The notes: a model not told the origin generated them from the sequence alone. A stretch of 64,000 nt of DNA from Streptomyces flaveus (GCF_014647675.1 NZ_BMPQ01000024.1:77151-141150), one strand, 5' to 3'; positions 8,177 to 17,212 are shown, numbered from the stretch's first letter. Numbers and translations are program-made.

Positions 8177-9133
8177 TCAGTACTCCAACCGCTCGCGCCG
8201 GCCCAGCCTCATCACGACCGCCACGAACAGCAGCGTCACGATGAGCAGGGCGACACCGATCGTCGTCGCATAGGCGGCCTGGCCGTCGCGGAACGCCTTC
8301 TGGTAGACGTACAGCGGCAGAATCGTCGTCGAATAGTCGGGGCCACCGCCGCTCGGCCCCACGGTCATGATCTGCACCACCGCGAAGGACTCGGCGCCCA
8401 GCGCCAGGATGCCCATGTACGCCCAGCCGGACTGCACGGTGTCCCAGAGCAGCGGCAGGGTGATCCTGAAGAACGTGGTGATGCGGTTCGCGCCGTCGAG
8501 GAGTGCCGCCTCGTAATAGTCCTTGGGAATGGACGCCATTCCGGCGGAGAAGAGCACCACGAAGAATCCGACGGAGCACCAGACGAGAACCGCGAAGACA
8601 CACCACAGCGCGAGATCGGGATCGCCCAGCCAGTTGGGCTGGACCATCTCGACATCGAAACCGAGCCATCTGAGCGCGGACCCGACCGCCTTGAGCGCGG
8701 AGTTGATCGCCCCGCTGTTGGGGTTGTACGCGAACTGGAACAGCAGCGCGACGATCGCGATCGACAGCACCTGCGGGAAGAAGTAGACGACCTTGTAGAA
8801 GGACGAGCCGCGTACGCCCGCGATCACGGCGTTCTTCCTGCGCCGTCCGCCCACGTTGAGCATGAAGGCGAAGAACAGCGCCAGAGTCAGCGTCACCAGC
8901 GGCAGCAGCACCACGAACATCACGCTGTGCTGGAACGACTTCCAGAAAACCTCGTCATCCAGCATTCTCGTGAAGTTGGCGAAGCCCACCATCTTGAACT
9001 CGGGGCTCAGACCGCTCCAGTCCGTGAACGAATAGTAGATGGACTGGATGAAGGGCCAGATGACGAAAAGGATGTAAATCGCCAGAGGGGCCGCCAAGAA
9101 CCCCACGATGAAACGGTATTTACCGTGCTGCAT
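8177..9133 (-). CDS. ngcF: Chitobiose/GlcNAc-type ABC transporter permease (NgcF-like)
   Basis: This MalF-like membrane permease, 318 residues, partners NgcG. The first membrane segment is at residues 10-30 (FLAAPLAIYILFVIWPFI). A long loop typical of MalF-type permeases and further segments follow, and the EAA loop reads YYEAALLDGANRITTFFRITLP. It lies 95 bp downstream of ngcE and 3 bp upstream of ngcG. The final residues GRRERLEY are basic and cytosolic. The assignment to chitin-oligomer uptake rests on the binding-protein gene and gene order rather than on the permease itself. Confidence 0.85.
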   Translation of the reverse strand: MQHGKYRFIVGFLAAPLAIYILFVIWPFIQSIYYSFTDWSGLSPEFKMVGFANFTRMLDDEVFWKSFQHSVMFVVLLPLVTLTLALFFAFMLNVGGRRRKNAVIAGVRGSSFYKVVYFFPQVLSIAIVALLFQFAYNPNSGAINSALKAVGSALRWLGFDVEMVQPNWLGDPDLALWCVFAVLVWCSVGFFVVLFSAGMASIPKDYYEAALLDGANRITTFFRITLPLLWDTVQSGWAYMGILALGAESFAVVQIMTVGPSGGGPDYSTTILPLYVYQKAFRDGQAAYATTIGVALLIVTLLFVAVVMRLGRRERLEY

Positions 9134-9228
9134 TCCTACCGACCCGATCTTCCCGCGGGCGCTGCCGCCGACGCCACGACCATCGAGAGCGGGGAACCCC
9201 GGTCACGCCCCGGAGTCCCCCGCCACGC

Positions 9229-10680
9229 TCACTGGTGCTTGTAGTGCTGGATGGAGTCGTCCTTGGCCGCCTCGTCGGCGTACCCCTGGATCTTCTTGAT
9301 CGCCTCGGCCGGGGTGAGCCGCCCGGCCATCATCTCGCCGAGGCCTCCGACGCCGATCTTCTCCTTCTGCAGCGCCACGTACCAGTCCTGGAGGCGCGGG
9401 TTGACCACGTTCTCGCCGGCCTTCTCCAAGGCCGCGACACCGGACTTCAGACCCGGGGTCAGCTCGATACCGTCGGTGCCGCCGTTGAACGCGGACAGTG
9501 ACTTGACGGACGTGGTGAAGTTCTTCGACGACTCCTCGCTGAGCATGATGCGCAGCTGCTCCATACCGCCATCGGGGTTCTTGGACTTCGCGGGGACGAT
9601 GAAGGGCTCACCGCCCGACGCCCAGATGGTGCCGAAGGGCATCTTGTCCGAGCTGTCGATGCCGGTGGGCGCGGACACCGCGAGGTTGAAGTCCTTCGGC
9701 ATGGTCTTCGCCGCCTCGTTCTCCACCCACGAGCCGTTCGGGATGAAGAGCGCCTTGCCCTCGGTCCAGGCCGTCTGCGACTGGATGTGGTCCAGGCCCG
9801 GCGTGCCCTCGAGGATGTAGCCCTTCTTGTAGAGCTCGTAATACGCCTCGAAACAGGTCTTGACCGCCGGGTGCTTCCAGGCGTTCGGCTCCAGGTTGTC
9901 GATGGCGTCGAGAGTCTCCGGGCCGCCGACCTTGGCGATCATCGGGTAGAGCGAGAAGGGGATGTAGTACGGGTGCTTGCCCGCGTACGTCCAGCCCGCG
10001 ATGCCCTTCTTCTTCGCCTTCTCGCAGACCGTGAGCATGTCGTCCCAGGTCTCCGGGTACGTGGCGTCGAGCGAGTCCAGGGCCTTCTGGGAGTACCACA
10101 CTCCGTACACGGTGTACGCGTAGTACATGATCCAGACCGGGTCACCGTCGAACTGCCCCATCTCGACGATGCCGGGCCGCAGTGTGTCCCGGACCTTCTT
10201 GTTCGGGTCGTCGACGGACGGCGCGTCCAGCAGCGGGGTGAGGTCGGCGAGCTGCTTCTTGCCGACGAGGACGCCCATGTCCATCTGCTCGGCACCGGAG
10301 TTGTCGATCAGATCCGGCGGGGAACCCTGGTTGAAGCGCGGCTGGAGGACCGACTGGATCTTCTGGGTCGAGGAGAACTTGACCTTCGCGTCGGGGAACT
10401 TCTTCTCGTAGACCGCCTTGGCGTCCTCGGCGTACTTCGTGCCGAAACCGCCGTCGAAGATGACGATCTCCAGCGGCGCGGTCTCATTGACGGCAAGCGG
10501 GTTCTCCGCGCTCTTCTTGCCCTTGTCGACCTTCTCCTCGCTACCGCTGTCACCACCGCTGGCGCACGCGGACAGGAAGCTCATCGTGGGCACGGCGATC
10601 AGGCCGAGCGCTGCGGACCGCTTGATCAGATCGCGGCGGCCGACACCTTCACGGCCGCTGTGGGCGGAAGTGGATCCCAT
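9229..10680 (-). CDS. ngcE: Chitobiose/GlcNAc-binding lipoprotein (NgcE-like)
   Basis: This solute-binding lipoprotein delivers sugar to NgcFG. The 483-residue product starts at ATG 10680. A twin-arginine signal (GRRDLIKRSAALGLIAVP) runs into a lipobox (LSACAS), so it is probably exported folded through Tat and then lipidated. The mature part is an extracellular family-1 solute-binding domain with SBP_bac_1 features such as TAWTEGKALFIPNGSWVENE. Upstream in-frame codons lack a ribosome site and coding character. In S. coelicolor the NgcE homologue was reported as a lower-affinity N,N'-diacetylchitobiose binder; the same role here is inferred. A candidate promoter and a dre-like DasR half-match lie in the divergent region toward the GH92 gene. 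Confidence 0.85.
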   Translation of the reverse strand: MGSTSAHSGREGVGRRDLIKRSAALGLIAVPTMSFLSACASGGDSGSEEKVDKGKKSAENPLAVNETAPLEIVIFDGGFGTKYAEDAKAVYEKKFPDAKVKFSSTQKIQSVLQPRFNQGSPPDLIDNSGAEQMDMGVLVGKKQLADLTPLLDAPSVDDPNKKVRDTLRPGIVEMGQFDGDPVWIMYYAYTVYGVWYSQKALDSLDATYPETWDDMLTVCEKAKKKGIAGWTYAGKHPYYIPFSLYPMIAKVGGPETLDAIDNLEPNAWKHPAVKTCFEAYYELYKKGYILEGTPGLDHIQSQTAWTEGKALFIPNGSWVENEAAKTMPKDFNLAVSAPTGIDSSDKMPFGTIWASGGEPFIVPAKSKNPDGGMEQLRIMLSEESSKNFTTSVKSLSAFNGGTDGIELTPGLKSGVAALEKAGENVVNPRLQDWYVALQKEKIGVGGLGEMMAGRLTPAEAIKKIQGYADEAAKDDSIQHYKHQ

Positions 10681-10934
10681 GCTCAAGTCCTCGCCTTCTC
10701 CAGGACTCAGGCGGTGAACCGGATCCTCCCGGGCACCGCGATGATGTGCTGTGTTTTCCCGGCGACACATGACCGAAAGCGGCTGCGTCGCGGGCCGGAC
10801 CCCCGGCCCTGAGGCCGGGTAAGACGACATACTCGGTGCACCCCTGCGAGGGGTTTCGACTGAACTCGGGCCGTGCGGACTCGGGTCGTGCCGGGTCGCC
10901 CACGGACGGACGAGCGACCATGCGGATGCTGACA

Positions 10935-10964
10935 GGTATAGTCCACTTCCCGAGGCAGGGGCAA
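10935..10964 (-). promoter_or_regulatory. ngcE: Candidate ngcE promoter
   Basis: On the minus strand TTGCCC (10959-10964) and TATACC (10935-10940) are 18 bp apart. This would leave a leader of about 250 nt before the ngcE ATG. It is a moderate match only. Confidence 0.3.
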
Positions 10965-11077
10965 GATCGAATGCAGGTTCGGTCAGCAGTCTTTCCCGAG
11001 TTGAGATCTCGCGGATATATGACACGCCCTTGGATTCCCCGCGCGCCTGTCGAACCTCTCCTGACCTCGGCCAATTG

Positions 11078-11093
11078 AGTGGTCCCGGCAACT
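11078..11093. promoter_or_regulatory. dre-like (DasR) site candidate
   Basis: The 16-bp AGTGGTCCCGGCAACT matches 12 of 16 positions of the DasR consensus as I remember it (ACTGGTCTAGACCAGT with C/G variation at positions 2 and 15). DasR is the GlcNAc-responsive repressor of chitin/GlcNAc genes, so the position beside an ngc-type importer is sensible. The second half-site is imperfect. Confidence 0.3.
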
Positions 11094-11180
11094 TGCGACT
11101 CTTCACATCGCATACACCTCTTTCAACACCCTTGACACCACTGGCCACTTGACGCCCTACTGGTCCCCGCACAGCGAATT

Positions 11181-11192
11181 GACAACGTTGTC
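11181..11192. promoter_or_regulatory. Operator-like palindrome ahead of GH92
   Basis: GACAACGTTGTC is a perfect 12-bp palindrome with a central CG, 24 bp upstream of the mannosidase ATG. The form is typical of LacI/GalR-family operators. No LacI-type regulator is encoded in this window. Confidence 0.5.
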
Positions 11193-11215
11193 CACTTCGC
11201 GAGGGATTCTGGTAG

Positions 11216-14200
11216 ATGCAGCGCAGATCTCGGCACAGATGGGGTTCCACGGCAATTCTGGGAGCGACGGCATTAGCGCTGGTGGTGGCCTCGCAGGGCG
11301 CCGCCGTCGCCCGACCCGGCCAAGCGGCGGCGGCCGAGGGGAAGTTCGCGTCCTCCTTCGAGACGGACGATCCGGCTCCCGACTGGCTCAACACGGTCGA
11401 TACGGCACCCGACGGTACGAAACGCTCCTCGGGCGTGGACGGCGGCTACAGCAGCGGCATCCCCGGCAATGTCACCGACCATGTCACCGACGTCCGGGCG
11501 AGCGCCGAGAACACCGGCGGCGGCGAGGTCAAGGAGAACCTCGTCGACGTCGAGCCCAGCACCAAATGGCTGACCTTCGCGCCCACCGGCTGGGCCGAGT
11601 TCGACCTGGACGCCCCGGTCAGACTGGTCACCTACGCGCTGACGTCGGCCAACGACCACGACGAGCGCGACCCCGTGGACTGGACCCTGAAGGGCTCCAC
11701 GGACGGCAAGGACTGGAAGACCCTCGACAGCCGCACCGGCGAATCCTTCGGCGAGCGGTTCCAGACCAAGTCGTACGACCTCGCCGAGCCGGCCGAGTAC
11801 CAGCACTTCCGGCTCGACATCACCAAGAACAACGGCGCCTCCGACGCCCTACAGCTCGCCGACGTGCAGTTCTCGACCGGCGGCGACGATCAGGAGCCCA
11901 CGCCCAGGGACATGCTCTCCCTCGTGGACCGCGGCCCGAGCGGCTCCCCGACCGCCAAGGCGGGCGCCGGCTTCACCGGCAAGCGGGCCCTGCGGTACGC
12001 GGGCACGCACAAGGCGGACGGCCGCGCGTACTCGTACAACAAGGTCTTCGACGTCAACGTCCGTGTCGGGCGGAACACCCAACTGGCGTACCGGATCTTC
12101 CCGTCGATGGCGGACGGCGACCGCGACTACGACGCCACGAACGCCTCCGTGGACCTGGCCTTCACGGACGGCACCTATCTGAGTGACCTGCGCGCCACCG
12201 ACCAGCACGGGTTCGCGCTGACACCGCAGGGGCAGGGCGCGGCGAAGGTCCTCTACGTCAACCAGTGGAACAACGTCGTCTCGCGGATCGGCTCGGTCGC
12301 GGCCGGGAAGACGGTGGACCGCATCCTGGTCGCGTACGACTCCCCCAAGGGCCCCGCGAAGTTCCGCGGCTGGCTGGACGACGTGGCGCTGCGGTCCGTA
12401 GCTCCCGAGAAGCCCAAGGCGCATCTGTCCGACTACGCACTGACGACCCGCGGCACCAACTCCAGCGGCGGCTTCTCCCGCGGCAACAACTTCCCCGCCA
12501 CGGCCGTGCCGCACGGCTTCAACTTCTGGACGCCGGTCACCAACGCGGGCTCGCTCAGCTGGCTGTACGACTACGCACGTGCGAACAACGCGGACAACCT
12601 GCCGACCATCCAGGCGTTCAGCGCCAGCCACGAACCCAGCCCCTGGATGGGCGACCGGCAGACCTTCCAGGTGATGCCGTCGGCCGCCTCCGGCACCCCG
12701 GACACGGGACGTGAGGCCCGGGAGCTCGCCTTCCGGCACGAGAACGAGACGGCGCGCCCGTACTACTACGGGGTCCGCTTCGAGAACGGCCTCAAGGCGG
12801 AGATGGCGCCGACGGATCACGCAGCCGCCCTCCGCTTCACCTATCCCGGTGACGACGCGAGCGTCCTCTTCGACAACGTCACCGATCAGGCGGGCCTGAC
12901 GCTGGACAAGGAGAACGGGATCGTCACCGGCTACTCGGACGTGAAGTCCGGACTGTCGACGGGCGCGACACGGCTCTTCGTGTACGGGACCTTCGACGCA
13001 CCCGTGACCGACGGGAGCTCGTCCGGCGTCAAGGGCCATCTGCGCTTCGACGCGGGCTCCGACCGCACCGTGACTCTCCGCCTGGCGACCTCCCTCATCA
13101 GCGTCGACCAGGCCAAGGACAACCTCCGCCAGGAGATCCCCGACGGCACGTCCTTCGACACGGTCAAGTCGCGCGCCCAGAAGCAGTGGGACCGGATCCT
13201 CGGCAAGGTGGAGGTGGAAGGCGCGACACCGGACCAGCTGACGACGCTGTACTCCAGCCTCTACCGGCTGTACCTGTACCCCAACTCCGGCTTCGAGAAG
13301 GTCGGCTCGAAGTACCAGTACGCCTCCCCCTTCTCGCCGATGCCCGGCCCGGACACCCCGACGCACACCGGGGCGAAGATCGTCGACGGCAAGGTGTACG
13401 TCAACAACGGCTTCTGGGACACGTACCGGACGACCTGGCCGGCGTACTCGCTGCTGACGCCAGGCCAGGCAGGCGACATGGTCGACGGTTTCGTGCAGCA
13501 CTACAAGGACGGCGGCTGGACCTCGCGCTGGTCCTCGCCCGGGTACGCGGACCTGATGACCGGCACCTCCTCGGACGTGGCCTTCGCGGACGCGTACGTC
13601 AAGGGCGTCGACTTCGACGCCAAGTCGGCGTACGAGGCGGCCCTGAAGAACGCGACCGTCGTCCCGCCCTCGTCCGGAGTCGGCCGCAAGGGGATGGGCA
13701 CCTCGCCGTTCCTGGGCTATACGAGCACGGACACGCACGAGGGCCTGTCGTGGGCGCTGGAGGGTTACCTCAACGACTACGGCATCGCGAAGATGGGCCA
13801 GGCCCTCTACAAGAAGACGGGCGAGAAGCGTTACAAGGAGGAGTCGGACTACTTCCTCGACCGGGCCCAGGACTACGTCAACCTCTTCGATCCGAAGGCG
13901 GGCTTCTTCCAGGGCCGTGATGAGAAGGGCGACTGGCGGGTCGAGTCCTCCAAGTACGACCCGCGCGTGTGGGGCTACGACTACACGGAGACGAACGGCT
14001 GGGGTTACGCCTTCACCGCACCGCAAGATTCACGCGGCCTCGCGAACCTCTACGGCGGCCGTTCCGGCCTGGCCGAGAAGCTCGACGAGTACTTCGCCAC
14101 GCCCGAGACGGCTTCGCCGGAGTTCGTCGGCTCGTACGGCGGCGTCATCCACGAGATGACGGAGGCGCGAGACGTACGGATGGGCATGTACGGCCACTCC

Positions 14201-15025
14201 AACCAGGTGGCCCACCACGTGAACTACATGTACGACGCGGCCGGCCAGCCCTGGAAGACCCAGAAGAACGTCCGCGAGGTGCTGTCGCGGCTGTACACCG
14301 GCAGCGAGATCGGGCAGGGCTACCACGGCGACGAGGACAACGGCGAGCAGTCGGCCTGGTTCCTGTTCTCCGCGCTGGGCTTCTATCCGCTGGTGATGGG
14401 CAGCGGCGAATACGCTGTCGGCTCCCCGCTGTTCACCAAGGCGACCGTGCATCTGGAGAACGGCAAGGACCTGGTGGTCAAGGCCCCGAAGAACAGCGCG
14501 AAGAACGTGTACGTGCAGGGGTTGAAGGTCAACGGGCGTACGTGGACGTCGACTTCGCTCCCCCACTCGCTGATCTCCCGCGGCGGGGTTCTGGAGTTCG
14601 ACATGGGATCGAAGCCGTCGTCGTGGGGCACGGGGAGGAACGCGGCACCGCCGTCGATCACAGACGACGACAAGGTGCCGTCGCCGCGGGCCGATGTCAT
14701 CGAGGGAGAAGGGCCGTTGTTCGACAACACCTCGGCGACGGGTGGGGCGGCGACCTCCGTCGATCTGCCAATCCCCAAGGGAGCGAAGGCAGTTCAGTAC
14801 ACGCTGACGTCTTCGGAACGGGCGAAGGCTCCGAAGGGCTGGACCCTGCAGGGCTCGTCCGACGACGGCACCACATGGAAGGACCTCGACAAACGCTCCG
14901 GCGAGTCCTTCGCCTGGGACAAGCAGACCCGCGCGTTCTCGGTCGCCAAGCCGGGGACGTACGAGCGGTACCGGCTGGTCCTTGACGGCGAGGCGACGCT
15001 GGCGGAGGTGGAGCTGCTGGCCTGA
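11216..15025 (+). CDS. Secreted GH92-family alpha-mannosidase with carbohydrate-binding domains
   Basis: This exported exo-acting alpha-mannosidase is 1269 residues long. The signal peptide ends near residue 34 (ASQGAAVARPGQAAAAEG). A discoidin/F5-8-type binding domain spans about 90-220, followed by a jelly-roll domain. The GH92 N- and C-domains span about 400-1130 and include HKSQ-free catalytic stretches such as FWDTYRTTWPAYSLLTPGQAGDMVDGF in split form, a GTSSDVAFADAYVKG block and a GYHGDEDNGEQSAWF motif. A second discoidin-like domain closes the protein (about 1170-1269). The family uses Ca2+ and inverts alpha-1,2/1,3/1,6-mannosides of N-glycans or fungal mannan. The ATG has GAGGGA upstream. 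It diverges from the ngc-type importer and probably shares its polymer-feeding role; linkage specificity is unknown. Confidence 0.9.
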   Translation: MQRRSRHRWGSTAILGATALALVVASQGAAVARPGQAAAAEGKFASSFETDDPAPDWLNTVDTAPDGTKRSSGVDGGYSSGIPGNVTDHVTDVRASAENTGGGEVKENLVDVEPSTKWLTFAPTGWAEFDLDAPVRLVTYALTSANDHDERDPVDWTLKGSTDGKDWKTLDSRTGESFGERFQTKSYDLAEPAEYQHFRLDITKNNGASDALQLADVQFSTGGDDQEPTPRDMLSLVDRGPSGSPTAKAGAGFTGKRALRYAGTHKADGRAYSYNKVFDVNVRVGRNTQLAYRIFPSMADGDRDYDATNASVDLAFTDGTYLSDLRATDQHGFALTPQGQGAAKVLYVNQWNNVVSRIGSVAAGKTVDRILVAYDSPKGPAKFRGWLDDVALRSVAPEKPKAHLSDYALTTRGTNSSGGFSRGNNFPATAVPHGFNFWTPVTNAGSLSWLYDYARANNADNLPTIQAFSASHEPSPWMGDRQTFQVMPSAASGTPDTGREARELAFRHENETARPYYYGVRFENGLKAEMAPTDHAAALRFTYPGDDASVLFDNVTDQAGLTLDKENGIVTGYSDVKSGLSTGATRLFVYGTFDAPVTDGSSSGVKGHLRFDAGSDRTVTLRLATSLISVDQAKDNLRQEIPDGTSFDTVKSRAQKQWDRILGKVEVEGATPDQLTTLYSSLYRLYLYPNSGFEKVGSKYQYASPFSPMPGPDTPTHTGAKIVDGKVYVNNGFWDTYRTTWPAYSLLTPGQAGDMVDGFVQHYKDGGWTSRWSSPGYADLMTGTSSDVAFADAYVKGVDFDAKSAYEAALKNATVVPPSSGVGRKGMGTSPFLGYTSTDTHEGLSWALEGYLNDYGIAKMGQALYKKTGEKRYKEESDYFLDRAQDYVNLFDPKAGFFQGRDEKGDWRVESSKYDPRVWGYDYTETNGWGYAFTAPQDSRGLANLYGGRSGLAEKLDEYFATPETASPEFVGSYGGVIHEMTEARDVRMGMYGHSNQVAHHVNYMYDAAGQPWKTQKNVREVLSRLYTGSEIGQGYHGDEDNGEQSAWFLFSALGFYPLVMGSGEYAVGSPLFTKATVHLENGKDLVVKAPKNSAKNVYVQGLKVNGRTWTSTSLPHSLISRGGVLEFDMGSKPSSWGTGRNAAPPSITDDDKVPSPRADVIEGEGPLFDNTSATGGAATSVDLPIPKGAKAVQYTLTSSERAKAPKGWTLQGSSDDGTTWKDLDKRSGESFAWDKQTRAFSVAKPGTYERYRLVLDGEATLAEVELLA

Positions 15026-15060
15026 GGCACGCTCCTATGGGCTTCCCCCCACGGGAGAGG

Positions 15061-15091
15061 GGCGGGCGCGGAGGAACTCTCCGCGCCCGCC
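15061..15091 (+). terminator. Terminator after the GH92 gene
   Basis: GGCGGGCGCGGAG (15061-15073) pairs with CTCCGCGCCCGCC (15079-15091), a 13-bp perfect stem with a 5-nt loop, 36 bp past the stop codon. Confidence 0.75.
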
Positions 15092-15196
15092 GCGCGTCAA
15101 CGGCGTGCCATGGCAGTCTCACTTCGGGTGACGCTAACGTCGTACACGAGACCAAAACGCGCCTCAGCGTCCACACTCGCGCCCATGGGAGCAGTG

Positions 15197-15799
15197 ATGA
15201 CCACACCCCAGCAGGGACCGGCCACCGAGGACACCTGGATGTTCCCGCCGGCCGAGGGCTGGACCTTCGACCAGGTCAAGCACTTGGAGCTGCCCTTCGA
15301 CTGGGAACTCGTGGACGGAGTGATCGTGGCGCGTGGGCAGACGAATGTCTGGCACAACGAGGTACGGGACGGCCTCGCCGACGCTCTCAAGGCAGCCCGC
15401 GTCCAGCCCTACCGGGTCTTGACTGAGCAATGTGTGATGGTGGACGGCCACAACACACCCAAGCCCGATGTGATCGTCTATGACCCCCGGAAACTGAACT
15501 TCTTCGAGGCCGAGTGCATCCCGGCAGAGAAGCTCGCCCTCGCCGTGGAAGTCGTCTCCCCCGGCTCCCGCCAGGACGACCGGGTGCGCAAACCCGCGCA
15601 GTTCGCTGCGAACAAGGTCCCGTGCTACTGGCGCGTGGAACTGGACCGGGACCACCAACTCGCGGTGCACGAGTACTGGCTCAACGCGGACACGCGCTCG
15701 TACTTCCCCGCTCCCATGCACCCGGTGCACCACGGCAAGCTGATCACCGAGGTGCCGTTCCCGGTCGAGATCGATCTCGAAGCGCTCGTCGGATTCTGA
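15197..15799 (+). CDS. Uma2-family (DUF820) putative nuclease
   Basis: The product of about 200 residues belongs to the Uma2/DUF820 family, which has a PD-(D/E)XK nuclease-like fold. The visible core is VDGVIVARG, then KPDVIVYDPR (Asp), then LALAVEVVSPGSRQDDRVRKPAQFAANKVPCYWRVE. This gives the D...ExV...K spacing of that fold. Such proteins are abundant in Streptomyces and no cellular role is established. ATG at 15197 is preferred because GGGAG lies nine bases upstream; a longer frame begins at 15110. It stands alone after a strong terminator, with its C-terminus facing the LPMO gene. Confidence 0.75.
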   Translation: MTTPQQGPATEDTWMFPPAEGWTFDQVKHLELPFDWELVDGVIVARGQTNVWHNEVRDGLADALKAARVQPYRVLTEQCVMVDGHNTPKPDVIVYDPRKLNFFEAECIPAEKLALAVEVVSPGSRQDDRVRKPAQFAANKVPCYWRVELDRDHQLAVHEYWLNADTRSYFPAPMHPVHHGKLITEVPFPVEIDLEALVGF

Positions 15800-15858
15800 T
15801 CCCGCGTGCGGCTGGCGGACCCGGCGAAGTACCTCCACCGGGTCCGTCACGAGTGGGG

Positions 15859-16932
15859 TCAACCGACCCGGCAGGGATATGTCGTCGCCGGATCACCCCC
15901 GGAGCCCTCGACCGTGTACCCGAACGTCGTGCTCTCTCCCTGATCCAACTCCCCGTTCCAGTCGGTGTTGTGGACCATCACGTTCTGCCCGGAGTAGGTC
16001 GCGTTGCCGCTCCACAGGCTCTCGACCTTCTGACCGCTGGGCAGCGTCCAGTCGACCATCCAGCCCAGCATCGGGACGTCGCCGGTGTTGGTGACGGTCA
16101 CCTCGGACTGGTAGCCGCCGTTCCAGCTGCCCGTCGTCTTGCGGGTGGCCGTGCAGGTGCCCGGCACCGGCTCGGTGGGGTTGCCCGGCTGCTTGATGCC
16201 GGTCACCTCGCCGTTTCCGCCGTCGAAGACGACGTCGGAGCAGGAGTAGAAGGTCTCCTGGCTGTCGGAGCGCTGCCAGACCATGTAGATGATGTGGCGT
16301 CCGTCCTTGCCCTCCGGAAGCTTGCCGGACCAGGAGTAGTTGGCCTCGACCGTGCCCGGGCTGCCGTTGAGCGGCGGGTGGTCGACACTCAGGAACGGCT
16401 GTTCCTCCATGTCGTTCCACGTGAGCGGCTTGGTCGGGTCGAAGCCGTCCTTGGTGATGTAGACGTAGAACCAACCCGGGTGCGCGGCCCAGGCGTTGTA
16501 CGAGAAGTCGACGGTCGCGCCGGAGGTCAGATGCGTCAACGGCCAGTCGCTGCTCGGGGTGTTGAAGCCGGTGAAGTTGGTGTTGCCGCCGCTGCACAGC
16601 TCGCCGTCGGGCACGAAGCCGCGGGTGCGGCCGGCGCCGTCCGAGCGGAGCACCGAGAACCAGTTGTAGAACGGCGTCGTGCCGCTGACCTGCTGCGCCG
16701 CCTTGCAGGCCGGGTTGACGGGCTTGATCTCGCCGGTGTCGGTCAGGCCGTCCTGCCAGCACAGGAAGGTGCGGCTGCCGGGCTTCATGGGGGTGCCGTG
16801 GGCCTCCGCCTCGCCGCCGGACGCGACCACGAGGCCGAGCGCGGGGGCGGTGACGACGAGGGCGAGCAGCACAAGGAGCCATGCTCTGATGCGAGTTGAT
16901 GCCGGTGATGGAAGTAATCGAGGAATGCTCAT
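15859..16932 (-). CDS. Secreted AA10 lytic polysaccharide monooxygenase with CBM2
   Basis: This copper enzyme oxidatively cleaves crystalline polysaccharide chains outside the cell. The signal peptide ends before His of HGTPMKPGSRTFLC, so the mature N-terminal His can form the copper 'histidine brace'. The second His is in NAWAAHPGWFYVYITKDG. The catalytic domain spans about residues 45-240, then a short Pro-rich linker, then a CBM2 cellulose-binding module (about 260-357) with the Trp/NWNG-type features GSWNGGYQSEV and WNGELDQGES. The domain order and 'PGSRT.LC' start resemble cellulose-active CelS2/ScLPMO10C rather than chitin-active LPMOs; that is inference. ATG 16932 is supported by AAGGGA upstream. 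A perfect CebR operator lies 122 bp ahead. Confidence 0.9.
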   Translation of the reverse strand: MSIPRLLPSPASTRIRAWLLVLLALVVTAPALGLVVASGGEAEAHGTPMKPGSRTFLCWQDGLTDTGEIKPVNPACKAAQQVSGTTPFYNWFSVLRSDGAGRTRGFVPDGELCSGGNTNFTGFNTPSSDWPLTHLTSGATVDFSYNAWAAHPGWFYVYITKDGFDPTKPLTWNDMEEQPFLSVDHPPLNGSPGTVEANYSWSGKLPEGKDGRHIIYMVWQRSDSQETFYSCSDVVFDGGNGEVTGIKQPGNPTEPVPGTCTATRKTTGSWNGGYQSEVTVTNTGDVPMLGWMVDWTLPSGQKVESLWSGNATYSGQNVMVHNTDWNGELDQGESTTFGYTVEGSGGDPATTYPCRVG

Positions 16933-17212
16933 GACGACGTACGTCCCTTCGCGCTGCGGATGTGGGGTCGCTGCGGTTCTGTGAGGACGTGCGGGTGAGG
17001 TGGGAGGGCCCCGGTGGCTTGGGCAGGTTCCGGTCCGCCCCTCCACGCCCATATGGGAGCGCTCCCACCTCACTCAGGGTGAAGGTAGCGCCGAGCGGCC
17101 GACTTGTAAACGCCTGGCGCGCAAGGGCCTCACCTCGGCGAGTTGGGCCCGCCCTCCGGGCACACGACGGGAGTTCGACGACAAGACCTGACGAAGACCT
17201 ACGAAGGCGCCA
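16933..17212. other. Divergent promoter region, LPMO / peptidase
   Basis: Apart from the CebR operator at 17054-17067 and weak LPMO ribosome-site sequence next to the gene, nothing else is recognised here. The peptidase leader occupies the adjoining 17213-17354. Confidence 0.5.
17054..17067. promoter_or_regulatory. CebR operator (cello-oligosaccharide repressor)
   Basis: TGGGAGCGCTCCCA is the exact 14-bp palindrome bound by CebR, the LacI-family cellobiose/cellotriose-responsive repressor of Streptomyces cellulolytic genes. It sits 122 bp ahead of the LPMO start and about 290 bp ahead of the first peptidase, so control of the LPMO is the simpler reading. Confidence 0.88.

Larger units (their letters stand above)
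10681..11215. other. Divergent intergenic region, ngcE / GH92
   Basis: No gene is supported in these 535 bp. The region contains the ngcE promoter candidate, a dre-like site and the palindrome ahead of the mannosidase gene (listed separately). Also visible is TTGACA at 11132-11137 facing the GH92 gene, without a convincing -10 partner. Base composition is less GC-rich between 10960 and 11180 than in the flanking genes, as expected of a promoter region. Confidence 0.7.

Noticed and set aside
10681..11394. Upstream extension of the NgcE-like protein
   Set aside because: It would bury the Tat signal peptide, overlap the GH92 start and lacks coding character.
11849..14026. 725-codon minus-strand frame opposite the GH92 gene
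   Set aside because: Valine/Arg/Gly-rich antisense reading typical of high-GC genes; the plus strand has clear GH92 motifs.
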